A DNA stretch of 11,413 nucleotides from an uncultured Deinococcales bacterium. Its GTDB lineage: Bacteria > Deinococcota > Deinococci > Deinococcales > Trueperaceae. The notes beneath the pieces were generated by a model, which saw only the letters and a program-made list of their open reading frames with translations, searched no databases and was not told the origin of the DNA. The stretch covers positions 1 through 11,413 of the forward strand of contig CALGZD010000373.1 of NCBI GenBank assembly GCA_937934635.1, given 5' to 3'. This document shows, one piece after another, positions 5,409 through 11,413 of the stretch (its first letter is position 1; each line of letters begins with the position of its first letter). The position numbers were made by a program, and so were the translations under genes.

Positions 5409-7655
5409 CTATTCGTTACAGCGAATCATAGGGCTATTTTTATCACTTGGAATATAAAATTCCCCCAAATGTTTAGTATATCCGTAAAAACATAAATCTA
5501 TCGGAAGGGTCAAATTTGAATTGTCACTTAGCTGTAAATCTATTTCAAACCCAGACATTCCATACTCATCTCCATAGGCCTTAGCTACATCAGGTCTCGC
5601 AACATTCTGTACAGAAGATTTGATAATATCTATATCGCTTCTATAACCAAACCAACGGTGGGCATTTATGGTCTCATCCCACTGATTTTGAGGAGCCCAA
5701 CCTTTCACATGGATTGATTTAGTCGTTTCGTCGTAGCGCAAATCGTCAAGCTTACCTTGGACAGTTTGAGTATTTACTATTGTCATTAAAGGTTCAAGAA
5801 TACCTTCATCAGAACAGGATATAAGGTTACGTTGAGCCTTTGTGTTAATAGGAAAGATGCCGAGTTTTTCTGTTGAAGTATACAAACATAAAGGAATTGT
5901 GCTGCTCTCATCAAAATTTTCAACATCAAAGATTAGTACAAAGCCCTTATTAGGATCTGCCCCCTGACTTAGCGGTACATCATTTCGAGTCATTGATTTT
6001 ATGTCTTTAAGCTTTAGCGTATTGCTAGCATCTAAAAAAGCGAACCAGCGTTTAGTAGGTACATCTTCTACGGGGGTCCAACCTATTACTGTCATGGTTT
6101 TTGTTGCAGCATCATAGGTTATGCCATCTATATTGCCTTGTGAAATCGGTGTGATGTTTTGAGAAGATAAAAAGTTTTTTGAAATCTTTTCAACTTTAAA
6201 ATTATTTGACAGAGCACCTACTGTGTCAGGTGCTTCGCATACAGTTAATGAAAGATCACCTAAATCTTTCGTTGGCACAGTTATCTCAATAGATCTTAGA
6301 TCTGAGTTGAAACGATCAGAAAATTCTGCAAATACAGTTTGCATTTGTACGCCAATATTGCTGAAGATTGGTAGTACATCTACTGAACCATCACTATAGG
6401 TATAAGTGATGTTAAAGTTGCTTGGTTTCGTGCTGCCAATTTCAAAATTTTCTACATCTTTAAAACGAGCTAATTTTTGATTATCAAAGTCTAAATATAT
6501 ATATTGCTTACTAGAGTATTGCTTTGTAAACTTGCTTGAGTTAATGATGTAACTAGCAGACAGACCGTTATTAAGTACGGGTTGAATTATTTCCGAGTTG
6601 CCATCACTTTTTGTACACTTACCATGGACACTTGGTATTATCCTTCGAAACATGTTTACTGAATAAATATCTAGAAGTGCTCCATACCAAACCTCCCAGA
6701 TTAAGATTTCTGGGACGTCTCTATTAGGCAAATCCCTAAAAAAAACTTCTAGAGAACCAAAAAGTCTGCCCCCTCCGCCAATTGCTGTATTGTCAACCTG
6801 AGTTTGCAAAGAGGCTTCTAAAAAAGGATGAAAGTAAAATACTCCTGACCTGCTGTTACTTGTACCAATAAGTACAATTTCATTAGTACGCTCATGTGAA
6901 TCACTAAATAGGGCGTTTTCAACATTTGTTGTGTCTTGTGAATAGTTAAATGCGTAGCTATCTAACTTTTGGGGTTTAAGGTTATTGAGCGGGCAAGCAC
7001 CATTAATATTCAAATAAACTGAACCTTTAAAGTCTAATTGGTTATTTGCTAATTCAACAACAACGTCAAGATTTGCTTCTGGCAGTATATTATTTTGTTC
7101 AAGTGTCTTCTTGATACTTTCAGCAACAAACTTTGCTCCTGCTGGTGACCAATGGTGGTCTTGTTTTAAATAAAAATCGAACTCATTTGTAGCGTCCAGA
7201 TATTGACGTGCCACATTTGGAACAATAAAACCAGCTTCACTAAAAGTAGCAACAAGCTTGTCATAGCTTTGTAAGGCATCTGTTACGTCAAAAGCAGGTG
7301 TCAAACTATTTGTAGAATCAATATAAGCACTTGATAAAAATACTCGATTTGGTTGGGCAATAAAAACTACGTTATCAATACCTTTAGCTTTGATTGCTGC
7401 GCCAAGTCTACTTATAAAATTTTGTGGAAGATTTAATTGGCTGAAGGTATAAGTGAATTCGTGTAGGGGAAAAATAAAGTCGTTATGTCCAACAGCATAG
7501 CGTAAGCCTTCACAAATATCAGCTTGACTCAACTGATTTGTTTCTATTTCTTCTGCATAAGCTACAAAGCCAAGTAATATACTTAAAATTACAATTGTAT
7601 ATAGGAATTTGAAATTTTTGAGATAGCTCAAACAACTTATTTTATTAGAACTCAT
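5409..7655 (-). CDS. Secreted AlgX/AlgJ-like SGNH hydrolase (putative polysaccharide O-acetyltransferase) with duplicated C-terminal domain
   Basis: Counting from the ATG at 7655 the product has 748 residues. A basic start, a hydrophobic stretch (about 17-33) and AYA followed by EE indicate a signal peptide or membrane anchor. The catalytic region matches the ALGX/ALGJ family: DHHWSPAGA (166-174; Asp166 and His168 correspond to the DxH pair) and IGTSNSRSG (263-271; Ser266 as nucleophile). AlgX and AlgJ transfer acetyl groups to alginate in the periplasm. A beta-rich region (about 375-475) may be a carbohydrate-binding module. It is followed by two related units (about 506-604 and 631-735), each with G-W, a (R)xDV element, GF and L-C-(L/F)-Y. 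The frame is open to an ATG at 7709, but 7655 is preferred because it starts the signal peptide and lies 6 nt after an extended -10 box. No alg-type genes are nearby; the glycan substrate is unknown. Confidence 0.75.
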   Translation of the reverse strand: MSSNKISCLSYLKNFKFLYTIVILSILLGFVAYAEEIETNQLSQADICEGLRYAVGHNDFIFPLHEFTYTFSQLNLPQNFISRLGAAIKAKGIDNVVFIAQPNRVFLSSAYIDSTNSLTPAFDVTDALQSYDKLVATFSEAGFIVPNVARQYLDATNEFDFYLKQDHHWSPAGAKFVAESIKKTLEQNNILPEANLDVVVELANNQLDFKGSVYLNINGACPLNNLKPQKLDSYAFNYSQDTTNVENALFSDSHERTNEIVLIGTSNSRSGVFYFHPFLEASLQTQVDNTAIGGGGRLFGSLEVFFRDLPNRDVPEILIWEVWYGALLDIYSVNMFRRIIPSVHGKCTKSDGNSEIIQPVLNNGLSASYIINSSKFTKQYSSKQYIYLDFDNQKLARFKDVENFEIGSTKPSNFNITYTYSDGSVDVLPIFSNIGVQMQTVFAEFSDRFNSDLRSIEITVPTKDLGDLSLTVCEAPDTVGALSNNFKVEKISKNFLSSQNITPISQGNIDGITYDAATKTMTVIGWTPVEDVPTKRWFAFLDASNTLKLKDIKSMTRNDVPLSQGADPNKGFVLIFDVENFDESSTIPLCLYTSTEKLGIFPINTKAQRNLISCSDEGILEPLMTIVNTQTVQGKLDDLRYDETTKSIHVKGWAPQNQWDETINAHRWFGYRSDIDIIKSSVQNVARPDVAKAYGDEYGMSGFEIDLQLSDNSNLTLPIDLCFYGYTKHLGEFYIPSDKNSPMIRCNE

Positions 7656-7661
7656 ATCGAA

Positions 7662-7670
7662 ATCATAACA
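7662..7670 (-). promoter_or_regulatory. Extended -10 box (TGtTATGAT) of the AlgX/AlgJ-like gene
   Basis: TATGAT preceded by TG one base upstream forms an extended -10 element, followed by 6 nt and the ATG at 7655. This leaderless geometry decides against the longer frame that starts at 7709, whose first codons would lie upstream of the promoter. Confidence 0.5.
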
Positions 7671-7675
7671 CTGAG

Positions 7676-7756
7676 GGTGCGTCCCATTTGAGGTTGGAAA
7701 TAGTGTCAAAGCAAATAGAAGTTTTTTTGCTTTTTGAAGAACTCCAAGGTGCGTCC
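7676..7756. repeat. Direct repeat GGTGCGTCC (two copies, 72 bp apart)
   Basis: Exact 9-bp copies lie at 7676-7684 and 7748-7756, upstream of the AlgX/AlgJ-like gene; one overlaps the expected upstream promoter region. They could be regulatory sites or chance. The rest of 7656-7938 holds AT-rich sequence with no gene that I can support. Confidence 0.3.
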
Positions 7757-7938
7757 TTTAAGCACGTAACACATGATTAATGGTTAGGACAGCTTTTGAG
7801 TTCAGTAATTCTTGTGAAATAAGGCTTTCTAGTCCCGTAGTTTCATTTAGCGGAAACTAGAGTTATAGTTAATTCTGTATCACTATACCTAGTGAATATA
7901 GCAACAGTCTCTATTTCAAAATAACCTTCTTTTGTTTT

Positions 7939-8205
7939 TTAAAACAGCTCTGAATGTGAACCACTTCGAACAAGTATCAATTCTGTATCTGTTATCTGGT
8001 AGATAAGCAACTAGTCTGGTGAAAGGTGCAACTCTAAATGACTAGACCAGTTACCTGTTAATTTATGTACTCGATAATGGTCTTCGAGTTCTGAACCATT
8101 TGAAAGAAGTCCTACAACTGTAGATAGTTTACTTAAGTCTTTACCTTGCTTCTTAGCTCTCTTTAAATCCTTCTTAAAACGATTACGAATGACAATATCA
8201 AGCAC
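7939..8205 (-). pseudogene. YafQ-type (RelE superfamily) mRNA-interferase toxin interrupted by an amber codon
   Basis: The GTG at 8205 opens a 64-codon frame ending in TAG (8011-8013). Beyond the TAG the same frame continues for 23 more codons to TAA (7939-7941) and still reads as toxin: LLIYQITDTE then LVRSGSHSELF. The whole gives 88 positions, close to the roughly 92 of E. coli YafQ. Aligned to YafQ with a constant offset of three, His47, His60, Asp64, Arg80, His84 and Phe88 fall on His50, His63, Asp67, Arg83, His87 and Phe91, and the TAG replaces Trp68. The product therefore stops before the catalytic C-terminal Arg/His and should be inactive unless TAG is read through. TAG terminates cdsA and the AlgX/AlgJ-like gene, so general recoding is unlikely. 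The GTG directly follows the antitoxin TAA (TAAGTG), which implies translational coupling. Confidence 0.85.
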
Positions 8206-8463
8206 TTATAAAGTCTCTAAAAAATCTTTAAATTCATCTTCACTAGTAAAACGTTCAGCTACTTCTGTATCTTCCATAGCTGCTATTGTTTCAGCGTTTG
8301 GTATACGTACCTCAAAAGGTAAGCCTTGATTTAATAACACATTATGATAAAACAGCCGTATAGCATCACTAGCGCTAATACCCATCTTTTCAAATATCGC
8401 TTCTGTATCTTCTTTAACTTTTTGATTGACTCTTACTTGTATCTTTCCTGTTAGTTCAGACAT
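8206..8463 (-). CDS. RelB/DinJ-family antitoxin
   Basis: From the ATG at 8463 the protein has 85 residues. An N-terminal ribbon-helix-helix pattern (GKIQVRVNQKVKEDTEAIFEKMGIS, then ASDAIRLFYHNVLL) is followed by GLPFEVRIPN, the conserved junction of DinJ proteins, and an acidic C-terminal tail that would wrap the toxin. Such antitoxins neutralise a YafQ/RelE toxin and repress their own operon by DNA binding. The frame extends six codons upstream to an ATG at 8481, but the TACAAT box that would drive leaderless transcription lies between the two ATGs, so 8463 is preferred. The toxin start follows immediately. Because the toxin is interrupted, the antitoxin may persist as a remnant or act against other toxins. 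Confidence 0.88.
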   Translation of the reverse strand: MSELTGKIQVRVNQKVKEDTEAIFEKMGISASDAIRLFYHNVLLNQGLPFEVRIPNAETIAAMEDTEVAERFTSEDEFKDFLETL

Positions 8464-8469
8464 ATTTGC

Positions 8470-8475
8470 ATTGTA
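8470..8475 (-). promoter_or_regulatory. Putative -10 box (TACAAT) of the toxin-antitoxin operon
   Basis: TACAAT is followed by 6 nt and the ATG at 8463 on the minus strand. ATGTAT (8498-8493) could be a weak -35. I saw no clear palindromic operator in 8476-8560, although such operons are usually autorepressed. Confidence 0.45.
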
Positions 8476-8620
8476 TTCCATATGGACTACAAATACATGA
8501 GTATGGATAGGTAGCTATTTAGGTTTTTAGAATTCATGACACTTTCTATATGAGTATTCATGGACTGTTATGGATTATTTTTAACTAAAGCAAGCCAAAA
8601 AAACCATTCCAAAACCCCTA

Positions 8621-8652
8621 TCATAGTGGTTTACAGGGTTAAACCACTATGA
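8621..8652. repeat. Perfect 13-bp inverted repeat (possible terminator or small insertion footprint)
   Basis: TCATAGTGGTTTA (8621-8633) and TAAACCACTATGA (8640-8652) are exact inverted copies around CAGGGT. On the minus strand the hairpin is followed by TAGGGGTTTTGG and then a run of seven T, so it may act as a terminator for the recG unit, but the T-run is not adjacent as in a classical intrinsic terminator. The right arm contains the stop codon of the truncated gene 8647-8715. Confidence 0.75.
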
Positions 8653-8715
8653 AAATTTGAGTTCTTTGCGATGTCGAATTGAATGTTTATGCGCTGTGAC
8701 AATATCTTTTTCCAT
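8647..8715 (-). pseudogene. Truncated N-terminal remnant of a small conserved zinc-ribbon-like 'cytoplasmic protein' family
   Basis: Ten bp after the recG stop an ATG opens a 22-codon frame containing AHKHSIRHRKEL. From memory this matches the N-terminus of a widespread small protein family of about 90-110 residues that continues with a CGCFYC-type cysteine cluster and a C-terminal CPxCG. Here the frame closes with TAG inside the 13-bp inverted repeat, before any cysteine, and I find no continuation in the three minus-strand frames downstream. The likely history is truncation by insertion or deletion at the repeat. Position and orientation suggest it was once co-transcribed with recG. The family name is a recollection; the short length limits certainty. 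Confidence 0.5.
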
Positions 8716-8725
8716 AAAGCTGTTT

Positions 8726-11161
8726 TTATATGATTTCTCGAATGCTGACTCTATCAACCCGACGTTTAAGTTCTTCTCTCAAACCTTGAATCCAATTTGC
8801 TTCCATTTTCGGGTCGGCTTCAAGAATCTTTTTAGCTAAATCACGAGCATTTTCTATGATTTCACCGTCTTTTGTTAAGTCACCTAGTACAAGGTCAGGC
8901 ATTCCAGATTGACGTGTACCTTTGATTTCGCCAGGACCACGAAGTACCAAATCTTTTTCAGCGATGATAAAACCATCAGTATATTTAGCAATAACTTCAA
9001 GGCGCTGTTGTGTTTTTCGGCTTCTGTCGCCAGCGATAAGCACACAATAACTTTCGTACTCGCCACGACCTACACGACCACGTAACTGGTGAAGTTGTGA
9101 AAGACCAAAGCGTTCAGCGTTTTCGATAATCATCAAACTTGCATTGGGTATATCGACACCAACTTCAATCACAGTGGTTGATACAAGCAGGTCAAATTCA
9201 TGATTGCGGAAGTCTTCCATGATGTCGTCTTTTTCGCTACCTGCCATTTTGCCGTGTAGGAGTTCTATCCGACATTCATCTGGCATGATGACCTGTAAAT
9301 CTTCGAAAGTTTGTTCTGCTGAGACGATTTCTGCCATAACCTCAGCTTCGCTTTCTTCAATTAAAGGAGTGACGACATAAACCTGACGACCTTTTTTGAT
9401 TTCGCTCCATGCAAAACGGTAAACGTCTCGTCGTTTGCCATCATTAACTAGCTTTGTGGTGATGGCTTTACGGCCTGGAGGTAGTTCATCTATGACACTT
9501 AGTTCTAAATCTCCGTAATAGGTGAGTGCAAGTGAGCGTGGAATGGGTGTAGCACTCATTACGAGTACGTCTGGAGTGTTGGCGAGTAGTTTTCGGCGTT
9601 GTTCTACGCCAAAACGGTGTTCTTCGTCTATGACGGCTAAACCGAGGTCGTGGAATTCTACGCTGTCTTGGATTAAGGCTTGGGTGCCAATGGCAACATC
9701 GGCTTCACCACTTTTGAGTTTTTGACGGGCAGCATCGGCTTGTTTTTTGGTCATGGAGCCTACTAATAGCTCGAGCCTGACTCCCAGCTCATACAAGTAC
9801 CCCTGCAAATTGAGGAAGTGCTGTCTAGCAAGAATTTCTGTAGGAGCCATCAGCACCGCTTGGCGCTTGTTCTTAACAGCTACAAAAATCGCAGCAGCAG
9901 CCACAGCCGTTTTACCTGAACCTACATCACCTTGTAGCAAGCGTGCCATCTGCCCAGGCGATTTCATATCGGTTAATATCTCATCTAAGGTGCGCTTTTG
10001 CGCATTGGTCATTTCAAAAGGCAAGGTCTTGGTGAAGGTTGCCATCTCTTTTTTAGTAATTTTGTGGACTTTACCCAGAGCATCGTAGTCACGGTTGAGT
10101 AGGATTCTCAGTTCTAAAAAGAGGAATTCATCAAATTTAAGGCGTTTAATGGCCTTTTGTAGTTCTTCTTCGTTTTCTGGAAAGTGAATCCCGTAAACAG
10201 CTTGTTTTAAAGAAACTAAGTCATATTGACCTAAAAGTTTTTTCGGTAAGTGGTCAGGAATCGTTTCAATTGAGTGAAGCAATGTTTGTATGGCTTTACG
10301 GATATATGCTTGGGAAAGTCCTTGCGTTGTGCCGTAGATGCTAACAATCCTGCCACTTGATAAACTTGGACCATCATCATCGATTTCAAAATGGGTCACA
10401 TTTAAGTCAAGTTGTTTGCCTCGTCTTTTTACTTTGCCTGTAGCGATTAGTTTTTGACCAGGAAAGATTTGTTTTTCTAGCCAAGGTTGGTTAAACCATA
10501 TAGCGGTGAGCTTTGCGCCGTATTTGTCTTCTAAACTCACACGTAATATAGCTAAGCCTTTGCCACTTTTCATACCTTTACGGCTTACGACCTTACCTGC
10601 AACAGTTACACTTTCTTCATCTGTAAGAGCAGCGAAGTAAGGCAAAACACGCCTGTCTTCGTAGCGTTTGGGGTAGTAGTGCATTAGGGTGCGGTAGCTA
10701 TCTATGCCAATTGCTAAAAGTTTCTTAGGGGCTTGTGCGCCTAGAGGGACGAGGCTCGAGCCTAACTTTTCATCCAACTGATCAGATTTTAAGGTTTTAG
10801 TAAGGGTAGAAGATGATTTTTTAGAAGATGAAGCACTTTCTTTTTTAGCATCTTTAGCTGCTTTATAAGGACTATTGCGACTTCTTTCTTCTTGTTCTTT
10901 AGCCCTTTGTTTTTTCTTTGCTGCATCTTTTTCGTCAGCATTGTCTAACAAGGCAATTGCTTGGACTAGTTTGCCTTCACGCTCTGCTTGGCTTAGTGTA
11001 CTGTAGCCATCTAGAACGGCGCGAATATCTGCAAAAGGCTTGCCTAGTGTATCTAGAAGTTTTTCTAAACCACCCACTACAGCAGTATCTTGGAAGTTAG
11101 TACTGCGCTCGAGCTCTAAGGGGCGCTTAAGGCGTTGTCGCAATTCGGGGACTGAAGGCAC
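8726..11161 (-). CDS. recG: ATP-dependent DNA helicase RecG
   Basis: From the GTG at 11161 the protein has 811 residues. Landmarks: an N-terminal extension (1-75), a Lys/Glu/Ser-rich linker (about 76-126), an OB-fold wedge domain (about 180-260), Walker A GDVGSGKT (411-418), motif II DEEH (512-515), motif III SATP (536-539), [11 protein letters not shown] (664-674), QLRGRVGRG (692-700) and the RecG-specific GTRQSG (748-753). RecG reverses stalled forks and processes branched DNA and R-loops. It is longer than E. coli RecG (693) because of the extension, as in Deinococcus. The frame is open to a TTG at 11203 and beyond, but neither ribosome-binding site nor promoter supports that start, whereas TATACT lies 6 nt before the GTG at 11161 and the resulting [10 protein letters not shown] start resembles deinococcal RecG. 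The gene carries three GCTCGAGC palindromes. Confidence 0.95.
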   Translation of the reverse strand: MPSVPELRQRLKRPLELERSTNFQDTAVVGGLEKLLDTLGKPFADIRAVLDGYSTLSQAEREGKLVQAIALLDNADEKDAAKKKQRAKEQEERSRNSPYKAAKDAKKESASSSKKSSSTLTKTLKSDQLDEKLGSSLVPLGAQAPKKLLAIGIDSYRTLMHYYPKRYEDRRVLPYFAALTDEESVTVAGKVVSRKGMKSGKGLAILRVSLEDKYGAKLTAIWFNQPWLEKQIFPGQKLIATGKVKRRGKQLDLNVTHFEIDDDGPSLSSGRIVSIYGTTQGLSQAYIRKAIQTLLHSIETIPDHLPKKLLGQYDLVSLKQAVYGIHFPENEEELQKAIKRLKFDEFLFLELRILLNRDYDALGKVHKITKKEMATFTKTLPFEMTNAQKRTLDEILTDMKSPGQMARLLQGDVGSGKTAVAAAAIFVAVKNKRQAVLMAPTEILARQHFLNLQGYLYELGVRLELLVGSMTKKQADAARQKLKSGEADVAIGTQALIQDSVEFHDLGLAVIDEEHRFGVEQRRKLLANTPDVLVMSATPIPRSLALTYYGDLELSVIDELPPGRKAITTKLVNDGKRRDVYRFAWSEIKKGRQVYVVTPLIEESEAEVMAEIVSAEQTFEDLQVIMPDECRIELLHGKMAGSEKDDIMEDFRNHEFDLLVSTTVIEVGVDIPNASLMIIENAERFGLSQLHQLRGRVGRGEYESYCVLIAGDRSRKTQQRLEVIAKYTDGFIIAEKDLVLRGPGEIKGTRQSGMPDLVLGDLTKDGEIIENARDLAKKILEADPKMEANWIQGLREELKRRVDRVSIREII
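9769..9776. repeat. GCTCGAGC palindrome, copy 4
   Basis: Inside recG, read on the minus strand as --G CTC GAG C-- (Leu-Glu). Confidence 0.6.
10754..10761. repeat. GCTCGAGC palindrome, copy 5
   Basis: Inside recG, in the 10-bp palindrome GGCTCGAGCC. It is read as -GC TCG AGC (Gly-Ser-Ser), the third codon phase. Confidence 0.6.
11107..11114. repeat. GCTCGAGC palindrome, copy 6
   Basis: Near the 5' end of recG, read on the minus strand as --G CTC GAG C-- (Leu-Glu). Confidence 0.6.
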
Positions 11162-11167
11162 AAGCTT

Positions 11168-11173
11168 AGTATA
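11168..11173 (-). promoter_or_regulatory. Putative -10 box (TATACT) of recG, leaderless layout
   Basis: TATACT on the minus strand is followed by 6 nt and the GTG at 11161. It is the same hexamer, with nearly the same spacing, as before cdsA. If used, it fixes the recG start and makes the TTG at 11203 non-coding. Confidence 0.45.
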
Positions 11174-11344
11174 AAGCACTTCTATGTAGTGTTGCGACAG
11201 CAATAAATCGCTAAAGACATGAATGGAAAAAATAATACCTATTCCGCTTTATTCAATAATTACTCCAAAACATAAAATACCTTAGGAATCCAAGCATGTT
11301 GCAGAATATAGTTGACCACCTGACGTCTCTAGCTGTTTGGTTTG

Positions 11345-11372
11345 TTGACGATATTGTCGGATTCAGTATAAG
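11345..11372 (+). promoter_or_regulatory. Sigma70-like promoter facing right (TTGACG-16 bp-TATAAG)
   Basis: A near-consensus -35 (TTGACG, 11345-11350) and a -10-like TATAAG (11367-11372) are 16 bp apart. They point to the ATG at 11391, with an AGAGAG purine stretch just before it as a possible ribosome-binding site. This is the best -35/-10 pair in the window. Confidence 0.45.
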
Positions 11373-11390
11373 CGTAAGAGAGACAAGTTT

Positions 11391-11413
11391 ATGAGAATAC
11401 TAAGTAGCTTCCA
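11391..11413 (+). CDS. Possible start of a plus-strand gene (runs off right edge)
   Basis: ATG followed by RILSSF is all that is visible. Support is only the promoter at 11345-11372 and a purine-rich stretch upstream. The product cannot be identified. It would be divergent from recG. Confidence 0.25.

Noticed and set aside
7655..7709. Longer start (ATG 7709) for the AlgX/AlgJ-like protein
   Set aside because: It would place 18 non-hydrophobic residues before the signal peptide and put the promoter inside the coding sequence.
7708..7733. AT-rich hairpin (AAAGCAAA / TTTGCTTT) as toxin-operon terminator
   Set aside because: The stem is weak, has a 10-nt loop and lacks a T-run after it in the operon direction.
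8011..8205. Genome-wide reassignment of TAG to a sense codon
   Set aside because: cdsA and the AlgX/AlgJ-like gene end in TAG at the expected family or domain ends, so TAG works as a stop here.
8463..8481. Longer start (ATG 8481) for the antitoxin
   Set aside because: The TACAAT box lies between this ATG and the one at 8463, and the extra residues are outside the usual DinJ N-terminus.

Overview
The window looks like chromosome from a low-to-moderate GC (about 40 % by eye) member of the Deinococcota, perhaps a Truepera-like lineage. This is inferred from three things: a Rad52/Rad22-family protein resembling Deinococcus DdrA, a RecG with a long N-terminal extension and charged low-complexity linker as in deinococcal RecG, and a repeated promoter layout in which a TANNNT -10 box lies 5-8 nt before the start codon (leaderless mRNAs, common in Deinococcus). 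No rRNA, tRNA, CRISPR array or insertion sequence was found.

Layout. Positions 1-184 hold the 5' end of mobA (minus), divergent from a DdrA-like DNA repair gene (258-1061, plus). Next on the plus strand come a PPP-like metallophosphoesterase (1296-2042) and a large alpha/beta-hydrolase lipoprotein (2130-3680). The latter converges, with a 5-bp gap, on a minus-strand block: cdsA (3686-4579), frr (4708-5262) and a secreted AlgX/AlgJ-type SGNH acyltransferase-like protein (5409-7655). Further right on the minus strand are a DinJ/YafQ-type toxin-antitoxin locus (7939-8463) whose toxin has an in-frame amber codon, a truncated remnant of a small conserved gene beside a perfect 13-bp inverted repeat (8621-8715), and recG (8726-11161). 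The right end (11162-11413) is intergenic, with a good sigma70-like promoter pointing right and the possible first codons of a plus-strand gene.

How the genes relate. Most are housekeeping or stand-alone: cofactor biosynthesis (mobA), DNA repair (DdrA-like, recG), phospholipid synthesis (cdsA), ribosome recycling (frr). cdsA is separated from frr by a perfect 10-bp-stem hairpin and has its own promoter. The AlgX/AlgJ-like gene and the lipoprotein are envelope functions without obvious pathway partners here.

Most notable observations: (i) the 8-bp palindrome GCTCGAGC occurs six times, always inside genes and in all three codon phases, where well under one copy is expected, so it behaves like a highly iterated palindrome (compare cyanobacterial HIP1); (ii) a YafQ toxin is cut by a single TGG-to-TAG-type change at its conserved Trp while the rest of its frame is intact; (iii) at least six genes share the leaderless -10 layout, which also revises several start codons; (iv) a small gene downstream of recG is truncated exactly at an inverted repeat.
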